Assembly (NCBI GenBank): GCA_023101725.1
Contig: JALJCO010001348.1
Coordinates: 1 to 64,000 of the forward strand
Origin: Atherinomorus stipes
Taxonomy: Eukaryota; Chordata; Actinopteri; Atheriniformes; Atherinidae
Length of the DNA: 64,000 nucleotides
Direction of reading: 5' to 3'
Below the pieces are notes generated by a model that searched no databases, was not told the DNA's origin, and worked only from the letters and a program-made list of their open reading frames with translations. This document shows positions 27,991 through 39,535 of the stretch, piece after piece (the stretch's first letter is position 1; the number at the start of each line of letters is the position of its first letter). The position numbers and the translations under genes were made by a program.

Positions 27991-29486
27991 TATACCAATA
28001 ACAATAATTATATCGAGCAACACCAGTTGTAAGAAAAAAACAGTATCATCTCTATCAGTTGTTTTCAATTGTGGTTGAAAATAATTGAAAACTGTGCCAG
28101 ACGAATTAGAGCAGCGGTTTTCAAACTGGGGGTCAGGATCTGAAAATCTTGGCCACTCTTAAAATAAGTATAAAAAGATTTTCGTTGCTTGTAACAAAAA
28201 ATAGAACAAGTGAAATTTTCTTGATAAGATTTCTGGAAATAAGATGCATCGCCTTAAAACAAGATCCTATATCTCACTGAAATATTTCTCTTTAATTGAT
28301 TTTATCTAATTTTCAGTGATGAGATGTTTTGATCTTTTATTTTGGTCTTTAGGGTCGATTTGTCCTTTTTATTTGTTTTCAGTATTTCTGTTGAAATGAA
28401 TTGGAAAAAATGTTTCAATTCTTCATTTTCAATTAGAGATATTCAATACTGGCTTTTAAAAAAAAATTTTTTTCACCGATATCCAAAATACCGATATTGT
28501 CCAAGTCTTAATTTCTGATATCAGCCGATACTGATCTGTGAGGTTGCAACTCTCATATTCTGAGAAAAAGAACTATATTCTGCTCTTACAGAAAGGGTCC
28601 CAAAATCTCCTTGACTCAGCCAGAGGAGTTCATTTTGGACATCTAGCTGCCAGATATCAGATACTGGGGCAGCGAAAAAATATTGATACACTGAAATATC
28701 GTGATATTTTCATATGCAGATTTCAAATTTATATTTAAAAACACAATACTGATCTAGTTTACCCAAAAATCTCGCAAGATTTCGTTAGTAAAATACATTG
28801 ACACTGCGTTTTCAAATATTAATATATCAGAAGAAAATATATTTCAGTGTATCGATATTTTTCCCAGCCCTTTCAGATACTAGCAGGTATTATCAACATG
28901 TGGCTAATTCTGATGTTTCTGACAACTTGGTAACTTAACCAACAACGTAAAACCAGACATATTATCAGCAGCTTCAAAGCAAGTCAGTCTGTAGCAGCAG
29001 CTGCTGCACCGTAGTCACATGACTCTGAAAGGAATGCTGGGAAATGAAGTTCTAGCCACTTTTATACATGCTGGACCAACGCTGATGGAACAAGAGGCTC
29101 GTTCGACTTTGTCTATCTGCAGCGCAACTCGGCTGGAAGTGAAGGATTGTGGTCCTGGAATGTTGCATGCTGGTTAGAAACTTTGTCCGACTTCAGACTG
29201 CGCCTGAACTGCACCGGAAAACGTGACCAGACCACATGATCATCAAACATCGCGGGAGCCGTCCGTCTGCAGTCGGAGCGTGCAGTTCCTCCTCAGCAAC
29301 AGCAGCTTTTGGACCTGCCTCCGCCGGAACCTGGTTCTGATTGGTTTCACCTCTCACTGACGCAAGCTCCGATTGTTGGACGGGACTGCCCCCCAGTGAT
29401 AAATCCATTTAGGTGTTTTAAACAGGCTACAAAATCAGCCTTGGTGTTTCATACTGTAGTTAGGCTGATGTTCACAAACCTGGACA

Positions 29487-29546
29487 GACTGATATCTGGA
29501 CAGGCTGATATCTGGACAGACTGATATCTGGACAGGCTGATATCTG
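29487..29546. repeat. short 17-bp tandem repeat, 4 copies
   Basis: Unit ctggacaggctgatat, with alternating acaga/acagg. Confidence 0.85.
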
Positions 29547-30164
29547 ACTGCAGCAAAGAGGAAACAAACGTGTTGCAGCCACAAGTTTTTCTAGATAAAT
29601 TAAGTTTGTTTAAACTCACAAATCTCATAATTTGGATTTGATGGACTTATTGGTGTGTATCCACCTTTCCACATGCTCCCCCTTATGTTATCCATGAGTA
29701 TGCTACCCAAATCTTAATAAAAATAAAATAAAAAAATATATAATATATAATTTTTTTCCGCCTATATAGAAAAATAGTTTTTTTTTTTGTTTTTATATTT
29801 TTTAAGGAAAGCATTTATGGTTTTTTTTGAGCCTGGACATTTACCAGATTACTGTCCTCTGTGTTTCACCTTACAGGTAAACAACATTCTGTCTACTACA
29901 GTCCAGTACAAGTTCATGTAATCAGCGTCAACAACACGCTGTTTCATTACTCTGAAATCAGACTTGATCACATCTGCACAGCGTTCAGTAACTTTGAGCT
30001 CAATAAAGGCAAATGCCGCGAGATCCTCCGTTATTGAAGTCTTCACGTTGGCGAACTTGTCCAGCTGAGATGCGCTGCGTTTATGGTCCGCCCCCGAGAC
30101 TCACGCAGCTCTCGTCTGACCATGAAGTCAGACGGTAGACAGACGCAGTCAATCCGAACGAGCC

Positions 30165-31440
30165 TAAGATCTCGTGAGATCTCATTGTTCCGTTACAAAA
30201 TCTTTCATTGATACTGAATTGATACAGATATTTTCTGACATCACATTTTAATGCCGTTTTACACATGCTGGACCGACCTGCAAGATTTTGTAACGGAGCA
30301 ACGATATCTCACGAGATTTCTTCAATAAAAATATTGGTTCTGAAAAAAAAAACTGATACAGATATTTTACAATGCCACATGTTAATGTCAAATTTCTACA
30401 TGTTGGACCAATTTTTGCAAGATTTTGTAACAGAACGAGATCTCACTAGATTTCTTCAGTATAAATATAAATTAAAAAACACACAATACCAATATTTTCC
30501 AATATCACATTTAAATGGCAATTTTTTTAGACGCGGGACCGATTTTGCAATATTTTTTAACAGAAAAAGATCTCAGGAGATTTCAATAAAAATGAGTTCT
30601 GAAAAAAATCTGACACCGATATTTTACGATACCACATTTTAATGCCAATTTTCTACATGTTGGATCGATTTTTCAAGATTTGTAACAGAACGAGGTCTCG
30701 CAAGATTTTTTAACAGAAGAATGAAATCTCGCAAGAGTTCTTCAGCAAAAAAAAAGAGGCTATACCGATATTTTCCAATATCACATTTTAATAAAGATTT
30801 TATACATGCGGAACCAATCGCAAGATTTTGTAACGGAACGAGATCTCAGCAGATTTCTTCAATAAAAATATTGTTTCCAAAAAAACCCTGATACCAATAT
30901 TTTACGATACCACACTTTCATGCCAATTTTGTACATGTTGGACTGATTTTGCAAGATTTGTAAGAGAATGAGATCATGCACGATTTTGTAACGGAGCGAG
31001 AACTAGCAAGATTTCTTTAGTTAAAATATTGTTAAAAAAAACGATACCGACATTTTCCAATATCACATTTTAATGCTGATCTTATACATGTTGGATTTAT
31101 CTCGCAAGATTCAAGATTTTGTAACGGAACGAGATCTCGGGAGATTTCTTCAATAAAAATATTGGTTCCAAAAAAAATTTGATACCGATATTTTACAATA
31201 TTACATAAGAATGCTATTTTCTACATGTTGGACCAATTTTTCCAAGATTTGTAATGGAACGAAATCTCATGAGATTTCGTAACAGAACGATGAGATCTGA
31301 CAAGGCTTCTTCTGTAAAAATATCTGTAAAAAAACAATACTGATATTTTCTGATATCACATTTTAATGCCAATTTTTCATACATGCTGGTCCAATGCTGA
31401 TGGAACAAGATCTAGCGAGAATTTGCATATTTTAATTTTA
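30165..31440. repeat. degenerate ~140-bp tandem repeat, about 9 copies
   Basis: The landmark acatg.tgga.c recurs at about 30262, 30397, 30525, 30653, 30805, 30931, 31083, 31221 and 31380. Each is followed by gcaagattttgtaac.gaacga, a tctc..agatttcttca block and aataaaaatatt, then gatac.gatattttac.atac. Spacing ranges from about 126 to 159 bp. Confidence 0.85.
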
Positions 31441-31832
31441 ATGCAGATATCGGTAGGCCGATATCGTACATTTGTATTCAATATAAAGAATTAAACTGTA
31501 ATTTAAAGAGTTAAACCCCTAAAAATGAGAAAGTTGTTGAGTTTTCAGCAGGTCTGAAGTTATTGTAATCATTTATGAAAAAGCAGGACACATACGGATG
31601 TTCGAAGATTTTATGGCAGTTTTTTGTGTGTGAACATTTGTAGCTACAAACGTCCCAGAGGGAGGACGTCTGAGGACAGGACGGTTAACCAGGAACTCGT
31701 CCAGACTGCAGAGGCAGCTGTGATGAAGACCACGGTGAGTTTACTGAAGCAAACGTGTCTCTGACCCGCTCGGACATGTCATGGACTCGTGGACATGTCC
31801 GTCCAGGTGTCCAGCAGCAGCGTCCGTCTCCC

Positions 31833-32230
31833 TCACTGCTTCTTCTTCACCACGTGGGCGCAGTCGTACTTCCCCCTCACCACGGTGAGTTTGACCCCGG
31901 GGAGGTCCTGCGTCCTCCCGCCCTGCACCAGAACCACGTTGTGCTCCTGCAGGTTGTGTCCCTCCCCGGGGATGAAGACCACCGCCTCCTTGCCGTTGGA
32001 CAGACGCACCCGAGCGCACTTTCTGTTGGCGGAGTTGGGCTTCTTGGGCTTCCGGATCATGGTCTTCAGGATCACGGCTTTCAGCTGGGGCCGGCCGAAG
32101 GTGGCCCCCACCGATTTAGGGGGCAGTTTGGGCTTCCCCTGCCGGTGCATCTGGTTGAGGGTGGCCATGGTCCTGGAGAGGAGGGGGGAGGTCCAGGAGG
32201 TCCAGGAGGTCCAGGAGGACAGCTGAGATG
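31833..32230 (-). CDS. mrps12: mrps12 coding exon 2
   Basis: The acceptor cttgtccctgcag is chosen because its phase fits exon 1 (phase 1) and keeps the frame open to the MATLNQMHR core; the closer ctctccag acceptor would not. The exon opens with three tandem copies of a 9-bp unit (tggacctcc) encoding Ser-Trp-Thr repeats in the presequence. Stop TGA at 31835-31833. Confidence 0.93.
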
Positions 32231-34975
32231 CTGCAGGGACAAGAAGTCATGTGAGACCAGAACAGAAAGGCTGGCATGTATGATGAAGAAACAAACATCA
32301 TCATCATCATCAATATTCATAGAGAAGCTTTCTGTCATATCCTACAGTCTCCAGGACCAGGTCTCCGGGACCAGGTCTCCGGGACCAGGTCTCCGGGACC
32401 AGGTCTCCGGGACCAGGTCTCCGGGACCAGGTCTCCGGGACCAGGTCTCCGGGACCAGGTCTCCGGGACCAGGTCTTCGGGACCAGGTCTCCGGGACCAG
32501 ATCTCCGGGACCAGGTCTTCGGGACCAGGTCTCCGGGACCAGGTCTCCGGGACCAGGTCTCCGGGACCAGGTCTACGGGACCAGGTCTCCGGGACCAGGT
32601 CTCCGGACCAGGTCTCCGGACCAGGTCTCCGGGACCAGGTCTCCGGGACCAGGTCTCCAGACCAGGTCTCCGGAACCAGGTCTCCGGGACCAGGTCTCCG
32701 GGACCAGGTCTCCGGAACCAGGTCTCCGGAACCAGGTCTCCGGGACCAGGTCTCCGGACCAGGTCTCCGGACCAGGTCTCCGGGACCAGGTCTCCGGGAC
32801 CAGGTCTACGGGACCAGGTCTCCGGGATCAGGGCTCCGGGACCAGGTCTCCGGGACCAGGTCTCCGGGACCAGGTCTACGGGATCAGGTCTCCGGGACCA
32901 GGTCTCCAGGACCAGGTCTACAGGACCAGGTCTCCAGGACCAGGTCTCCAGGACCAGGTCTACAGGACCAGGTCTACAGGACCAGGTCTCCAGGACCAGG
33001 TCTCCAGGACCAGGTCTCCGGGACCAGGTCTACGGGACCAGGTCTACGGGACCAGGTCTACAGGACCAGGTCTACAGGACCAGGTCTACAGGATCAGGTC
33101 TCCGGGACCAGGTCTACGGGACCAGGTCTACGGGACCAGGTCTACAGGACCAGGTCTCCGGGACCAGGTCTCCAGGACCAGGTCTACAGGACCAGGTCTC
33201 CGGACCAGGTCTACAGGACCAGGTCTCCAGGACCAGGTCTCCAGGACCAGGTCTACGGGACCAGGTCTACAGGACCAGGTCTCCGGGACCAGGTCTCCAG
33301 GACCAGGTCTACAGGACCAGGTCTCCGGACCAGGTCTACAGGACCAGGTCTACAGGACCAGGTCTCCGGGACCAGGTCTCCAGGACCAGGTCTACAGGAC
33401 CAGGTCTCCGGACCAGGTCTACAGGACCAGGTCTACAGGACCAGGTCTCCGGACCAGGTCTCCGGACCAGGTCTACAGGACCAGGTCTCCAGGACCAGGT
33501 CTCCAGGACCAGGTCTACGGGACCAGGTCTCCGGGACCAGGTCTCCGGGACCAGGTCTCCGGGACCAGGTCTCCAGGATCAGGTCTCCGGGACCAGGTCT
33601 CCAGGACCAGGTCTCCGGGACCAGGTCTCCGGGACCAGGTCTACAGGATGAGGTCTCCAGGACCAGGTCTCCGGGACCAGGTCTCCGGGACCAGGTCTCC
33701 AGGACCAGGTCTCCAGGACCAGGTCTACAGGATCAGGTCTCCAGGACCAGGTCTACGGGACCAGGTCTACGGGACCAGGTCTCCAGGACCAGGTCTCCGG
33801 GACCAGGTCTCCAGGACCAGGTCTACAGGACCAGGTCTCCGGACCAGGTCTACAGGACCAGGTCTCCAGGACCAGGTCTCCAGGACCAGGTCTACGGGAC
33901 CAGGTCTACAGGACCAGGTCTCCGGGACCAGGTCTCCAGGACCAGGTCTACAGGACCAGGTCTCCGGACCAGGTCTACAGGACCAGGTCTCCAGGACCAG
34001 ATCTCCGGACCAGGTCTCCAGGACCAGGTCTCCGGGACCAGGTCTCCAGGACCAGATCTACAGGATCAGGTCTCCAGGACCAGGTCTCCGAGACCAGGTC
34101 TCCAGGATCAGGTCTCCAGGACCAGGTCTCCAGGACCAGGTCTCCAGGACCAGGTCTCCGGGACCAGGTCTCCGGGATCAGGTCTCCAGGACCAGGTCTC
34201 CAGGACCAGGTCTACAGGACCAGGTCTCCAGGACCAGGTCTCCGGGACCAGGTCTCCAGGATCAGGTCTCCAGGACCAGGTCTCCAGGACCAGGTCTCCG
34301 GGACCAGGTCTACAGGACCAGGTCTCCAGGACCAGGTCTACGGGACCAGGTCTCCGGGACCAGGTCTCCGGGACCAGGTCTACGGGACCAGGTCTCCGGG
34401 ACCAGGTCTCCAGGATCAGGTCTCCAGGACCAGGTCTCCGGGACCAGGTCTCCGGGACCAGGTCTCCGGGACCAGGTCTACAGGATGAGGTCTCCAGGAC
34501 CAGGTCTTCGGGACCAGGTCTCCGGGACCAGGTCTCCAGGACCAGGTCTCCGGGACCAGGTCTCCAGGACCAGGTCTACAGGATCAGGTCTCCGGGACCA
34601 GGTCTCCAGGACCAGGTCTCCGGGACCAGGTCTCCAGGACCAGGTCTCCAGGACCAGGTCTCCGGGACCAGGTCTCCGGGACCAGGTCTCCAGGACCAGG
34701 TCTTCAGGACCAGGTCTTCAGGATCCTTTCAGGACTTTCCAGAGTTCTTCGGATGTTTCTGAGGTCCAGGTTCTGGGGAGGATCCGTCCCTCCATCAGAA
34801 CCGTTGGTCTAGTATCAGGACTGTAACGAGGACTGGATCATGACCCTGGACCAGGACCCTAGACCAGGTCCGGGGGTTTTCTTCGTAAAAATCAGGTCTG
34901 GATCACGTTCAGGTTTCTAAACTCACCTTTAATGAGTGATGTCATCGCCGGTCTGAGGCTCCACAAGGACGACAT
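31833..34975 (-). CDS. mrps12: mitochondrial ribosomal protein S12 (uS12m), two coding exons
   Basis: Coding exons 34975-34927 and 32230-31833 give 148 residues. The core matches vertebrate MRPS12: [39 protein letters not shown], and [20 protein letters not shown] near the C-terminus. uS12 sits at the decoding centre of the mitochondrial small ribosomal subunit; the PNSA loop and the GGR-DLPGVK loop are the conserved decoding-site segments. The N-terminal ~37 residues are Arg/Ser/Trp-rich, acid-free and presequence-like. A 2.4-kb minisatellite fills the coding intron. A further 5' untranslated exon is implied, because an acceptor precedes the start codon (34978-34979). Confidence 0.95.
32348..34735. 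repeat. 14-bp minisatellite, about 170 copies, in the mrps12 intron
   Basis: Unit ctccgggaccaggt. Four main forms arise from two variable positions: ctccggg, ctccagg, ctacggg and ctacagg, each followed by accaggt. There are some 13-bp copies (ctccggaccaggt) and occasional gatcagg. The first 500 bp are mostly ctccggg; mixed forms dominate after about 32.9 kb. A plus-strand frame of about 1000 codons across it also overlaps mrps12 antisense and is not a gene. Confidence 0.96.
34927..34975 (-). CDS. mrps12: mrps12 coding exon 1
   Basis: ATG at 34975 two bases inside an exon whose acceptor is ctgtttttccag. It encodes [16 protein letters not shown] plus one base and ends at the donor gtgagttt. 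The peptide is basic/hydroxylated and without acid residues, as expected for mitochondrial import. Phase 1 joins to exon 2 at 32230. Confidence 0.85.
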
Positions 34976-34979
34976 TTCT

Positions 34980-36500
34980 GGAAAAACAGATTCCTGATTA
35001 TTTTCCTGCTTCGTCTTTTAACTACAGTTTTATACGTTTTACGATGTTTTCTCCAAGAGCGAAAATCCCCAAACAGCCTCATCTCAGTGAGAGGAGTTCA
35101 TTTTGGACATCTGGCTGTGAGGTGGAACAAGTCCTCAAAAAACACGTTTATCATCTTCGTTATAATGTTTATGATGATTTACAGGCGTTAACTTTGGAAT
35201 CGGACTGATCGGGTCATTTTTAGCTGTAACAGGCAGGATATAAAAAATCAGAAAATCACCCTATTTTAAATAAATAAATGTGACTTATAGTCCGGTGTGA
35301 CTTGTATGTTTTTTTACTCTTCATGCTGCATTTTTTGACTGATGCGACTTATAGTCCGGAAAATACGATATTTAAAAATAATATTATGAAAAAATATCTT
35401 ACAAATGGTAAAAAACTATCTATGACTGTTACCTGGTATTCTGTACGCGTTATTTTTCATTTTTTGCTATCTCATTTTTGTTTTTCTCGTTTTCTTTCTT
35501 TCCTTTCAGGTATTGATGTGAATCCTTAATTAAAAGTTAGAATAAAGGATCTGTGATATAAGCTGAGCTTCAGCCTGTACCTTTTCGGTTACTGCACAGT
35601 GGTATTACTGCTCTTGTTTCAATAGTAGCCTACATATCGGTGATACATTCTGAGCGAAATAAAATACTCAAATCAAATCAAACGTCATATTTTTACAAGA
35701 ACATTGTAAAGAATATTTTGAATTAAAAAAGAAGGAAAAAGCTAATGGAAACAAACAATAAAACACTCAGAGGTTAAATTGGTGATGTAATTTGATTAAT
35801 TCATTATTTTTATTTCCAAATTTTCAATAGTATTCCAGTATTTTTAAGTTTAGTAGATTTGAAAATGGAAAAGAAAGAAAAGGAGGGAATTTTTTAGCCA
35901 GATTATTCTGTAGATGTAATATTTCGCTTAGATAGTGATTTAGTTAGAAATGTTACATGGTCACCATTAAATCTATACGTGAACACATCTTCAAATCCGT
36001 ATACTTTAATTTTTCCGCCTTAAATATAGATTATAAAACTATAAAAATCTGATCGATTCTCTCAACGTGCGACCTCCAAAAGGTTCCGGATGAAAACAAG
36101 CGTTGCTGTTTTGACCTCTTCAAAGGTGACCCAGTTAGAAAATTCTAACATTCCGTGATTTAACTTTATTGATGCAGAAATACACATGCCGTCAAATAAA
36201 ATGAGCTAGTTATAGTTTGCTTAAGTTTAAATCTTCTAGGTGGATGATCGCGGGATTTAAGGAAAGTTAAACTAGTTAAAATCTCATATTTTGTAAATGA
36301 AGTTCGGTATGGAACCAACTAACGGGACCAAATGTAAATTATAAATACAAGCAGCTTCCACCGAACTAACAGGGGTTAAATAACACGAAATCCTGTTTAA
36401 CGAGGCTGTGAAATGTCAATTTATGAGAAAGAGAAGAAAAGAAGAACGTGCTGCAGCTTCCAGGATAAAAACAGGTTGATTTTTTTTAAAAAAAGGTCCA
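34980..36500. other. mrps12 5' intron, no coding sequence seen
   Basis: AT-rich. 35285-35370 has two cttatagtccgg phrases and gaaaatacgat, the ends of a common vertebrate MITE. 35060-35110 shares gaggagttcattttggacat with 28625-28645, so it is a dispersed fragment. A donor-like cgcag/gtttgtgg on the minus strand near 36506-36510 could end the first non-coding exon. Confidence 0.45.
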
Positions 36501-36629
36501 CAAACCTGCGCAGAGAATCCACGTAAACCGCCTCCAACTTCAGAATATCGGAAAATATCAGAGTTAATAAAAACTCTCTCTCTAAAAGCAAAATTTCTGA
36601 TTATTTACAACATTTTCCTTCAACCATTT

Positions 36630-36720
36630 TTGAAGGATTTCACGATCCAGCTGAACGTGACACTCGTGACCCGGAAGTTATTCTTCAGTTACATAAAAAC
36701 TTCCGGATATGCGCAGAATC
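36630..36720 (-). promoter_or_regulatory. probable mrps12 promoter (ETS and NRF1-like sites)
   Basis: CCGGAAGT at 36671-36678 and its inverse ACTTCCGG at 36699-36706 are ETS/GABP (NRF-2) core sites. TGCGCA at 36710 is an NRF1 half-site. Such pairs are typical of nuclear genes for mitochondrial proteins. They lie about 1.7 kb upstream of the start codon, consistent with a 5' untranslated exon. Confidence 0.55.
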
Positions 36721-37340
36721 CTCTTCAACATTATTTTGTGCCGTTTTGTTTCTTTTTCTTTTATGAAAATCGTGATAAAATTCATATCAGATACCAAACG
36801 ATACTTTCCTTTCGAAGTAAAAAATACTTTATTAATCATGAAGGGAAATTCAATTTTGTTGTATTTAAAAAAATAAATAAATAGATTAAAAAAAATGCTG
36901 CACAGCTTCGTTTTCCGTGACTCATATTTTTAATCCAGCTTTCATTTGTCTTTTTCTCTCCAGCTGAGAGCAGAACATCAACTCCAGCTTATTCACAGAA
37001 TATTCTAGTTTTAGGATTACCGCTTTGAGGTCAACGATCTTTTTAGAGTCATGAACTTTATAAAATAGATTAATAAATGATTAATAAGATAAAGATAAGA
37101 TATAAGAAAATCTTTATTTGTCCCACTATGGTGAAATTTGCAATTCTGCAACAGCACACAGACAGCGCACCAGTTTGGCCAAAGGTACAGACAGAAAAAC
37201 TTAGACGAGGATAGATTAAGATTAATTAAAATTAGTTAAGTCGACTGCACAGGAGTTTAAAAACACAATGAATAAATAATAAATGATTAATAAATGATTC
37301 TGCTGCTCAAAGAATGATTTTAGTGCAGCTTATTTTATTC
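36721..37340. other. intergenic, retroposon tail fragments
   Basis: About 36815-36880 (tttattaatcatgaaggg, then aaattcaattttg) and about 37085-37215 (ctttatttgtcccactatgg, then tgaaatttgcaattctgcaa) resemble common fish LINE/SINE tails. No gene seen. Confidence 0.45.
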
Positions 37341-37773
37341 CAATGTTCACAGAGACGCGTCTCTGCCGGCGTCGTAGCTGCAGAACCTGGAGGCACAGAT
37401 GGATCCAGATGGAACTGGATCGTCCGGTTCATCATAGTCCGGTCCAGTCCGGTTCATCGTAGTCCGGTTTAAATCTAAACAAATCATCATATAATCCACA
37501 TCAATCCAGTTTATGATCACTGGGCTCATATAAACCAGCTCATAAAGATGATAATCTGGCAAAGAAAAACCATCAGGACCAGAACCAGGAAGGAAAACCT
37601 CTATCAGAACATCTCCCTCCTGAAGCCAGACCAGGACCCGGTTCCATGGGGGTCTGGTAACTGGAGGTTCTGGTTCTGGTTCTACCTTTAGAAGGTTTGG
37701 GAAAACTCTGGATCTCGTCCTGATCGTCTCTGAAAGCTGGAGGAGAGTTTCCGGTAAAACCTGCAGGTGGCAT

Positions 37774-38972
37774 TTCAGGACCCAGACCAGGACCCAGACC
37801 CAGAGCAAGACCCTGTCCAAGAGCAAGACCCTGTCCCAGACCGGGACCCAGACCCAGAGCAAGACCCTGTCCCAGACCCAGATCCAGACCCAGAGCAAGA
37901 CCCTGTCCCAGACCCAGACCAGGAACCAGATCAAGACCCTGTCCCAGACCCAGACCAGGACCCAGATCAAGACCCTGTCCCAGACCGGGACCCAGACCCA
38001 GAGCAAGACCCTGTCCCAGACCCAGACCCAGACCCAGAGCAAGACCCTGTCCCAGACCCAGACCGGGACCCAGACCCAGAGCATAACCCTGTTCCAGACC
38101 CAGACCAGGAACCAGAGCAAGACCCTGTCCCAGACCCAGACCAGGAACCAGATCAAGACCCTGTCCCAGACCGGGACCCAGACCCAGAGCAAGACCCTGT
38201 CCCAGACCCAGACCGGGACCCAGACCCAGAGCAAGACCCTGTCCAAGAGCAAGACCCTGTCCCAGACCAGGACCCAGACCCAGACCAGGACCCAGATCAA
38301 GACCCTGTCCCAGACCCAGACCAGGAACCAGATCAAGACCCTGTCCCAGACCGGGACCCAGTACCAGAGCAAGACCCTGTCCCAGACCCAGACCGGGACC
38401 CAGACCCAGAGCAAGACCCTGTTCCAGACCCAGATCCAGACCCAGAGCAAGACCCTGTCCCAGACCGGGACCCAGACCCAGAGCAAGACCCTGTCCCAGA
38501 CCCAGATCCAGACCCAGAGCAAGACCCTGTCCAAGAGCAAGACCCAGACCCAGAGCAAGACCCTGTCCCAGACCGGGACCCAGACCCAGACCAGGACCCA
38601 GATCAAGACCCTGTCCCAGACCCAGACCAGGACCCAGATCAAGACCCTGTCCCAGACCCAGAGCAAGACCCTGTTCCAGACCGGGACCAGGACCCAGATC
38701 AAGACCCAGATCAAGACCCTGTCCCAGACCCAGATCCAGACCCAGAGCAAGACCCTGTTCCAGACCGGGACCAGGACCCAGATCAAGACCCTGTCCCAGA
38801 CCCAGACCCAGACCAGGACCCAGATCAAGACCCAGAGCAAGACCCTGTCCAAGAGCAAGACCCTGTCCCAGACCCAGACCCTGTCCAAGAGCAAGACCCT
38901 GTCCCAGACCCAGACCAGAAACCAGAGCAAGACCCTGTTCCAGACCGGGACCCTGACTTTGTGCTGATGTCA
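37774..38972. repeat. CAGACC/CAGAGC hexamer-based minisatellite
   Basis: Made of cagacccagacc, caggaccc and gagcaagaccctgtcc blocks. Because the building block is 6 bp, every frame stays open (DPDPEQDPV on plus, GLGLGQGLAL and VWDRVLLWV on minus). No splice or start context supports translation. 37341-37773, on its left, is single-copy and unassigned. Confidence 0.92.
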
Positions 38973-39082
38973 TCTTGTGTTCTCTGGTGAATCATCTGAT
39001 CCGGGTCCAGGTCCGGGTCCAGGTCTGGGTTCAGGTCTGAACGTGAGCTGACGGCAGCAAAGGTGGAGAAGTTTGTGGACGT

Positions 39083-39238
39083 GATAAGATGTCCAGCTGA
39101 TAAGACGGTGATGAGGGACGATCAAGGCCGGGGACGTGTTGACGGACATCAGCTGATGCCAACGTCCACAGATAATCTTCCATCGGTCCGATAAGGTCCG
39201 ACAGCTCACAGTCGAAGGTCTCGCGGTTTATCATTAAC
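39083..39238 (+). promoter_or_regulatory. enpp7 proximal promoter: GATA cluster and HNF1-like site
   Basis: GATAAG at 39083, 39099 and 39190, and GATAAT at 39171. GTTTATCATTAAC at 39226-39238 differs by one base from the HNF1 consensus GTTAATnATTAAC. It ends 47 bp before the start codon. GATA4/6 plus HNF1 is the usual combination for genes expressed in intestinal epithelium, matching the known site of ENPP7. The functional claim is inference. Confidence 0.55.
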
Positions 39239-39285
39239 CCGGGTACCTGTCTGCAGGTGAGACGAGCGGAGCAGTCAGAGCGAGG

Positions 39286-39535
39286 ATGAGGACGAGGATG
39301 AAGCTGGTCCTGGTCCTGGTCCTGGTGGTCGGCGCCGCCTGCACGCCGCTCGGGAACCGCCGAGACCAGAAGAAGCAGCTGCTGCTCATCTCCTTCGACG
39401 GCTTCAGGTGGGACTACGACCAGGACGTGGACACGCCGAACCTGGACCAGCTGGGCCTGGACGGGGTCAAGGCCAGATACATCACCCCCCCGATGCTGAC
39501 CATGACGTCGCCGTCCCACTTCACCACCATCACCG
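39286..39535 (+). CDS. enpp7: enpp7 exon 1
   Basis: Begins at ATG 39286; a second in-frame ATG at 39301 directly precedes the hydrophobic core and could also initiate. Encodes the signal peptide, first metal-binding Asp (SFDGFRW) and the nucleophile region TMTSPSHFT. Ends phase 1 at donor gtaccc. Confidence 0.92.

Larger units (their letters stand above)
28436..31475. mobile_element. degenerate hAT-like composite with internal tandem units
   Basis: The left part (28436-28530) has tactggctttt, accgatatcc and ataccgatattgtcc. The right part (31440-31475) has gcagatatcggtaggccgat and atcgtaca. These are opposite ends of a common fish hAT-like family. Between them lie gatattttcatatgcag-type arms (28700-28860) and the tandem units listed next. 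The boundaries and the claim that it is one element are inference. Confidence 0.4.

Noticed and set aside
31755..34826. Plus-strand frame of 1023 codons
   Set aside because: Antisense to mrps12 at its start and then pure 14-bp repeat.
37347..38990. Acidic DPDPEQ-type (plus) and VWDRVLLWV/GLGLGQ-type (minus) frames
   Set aside because: Both strands are open in every frame because the repeat is hexamer-based; no independent evidence for a gene.
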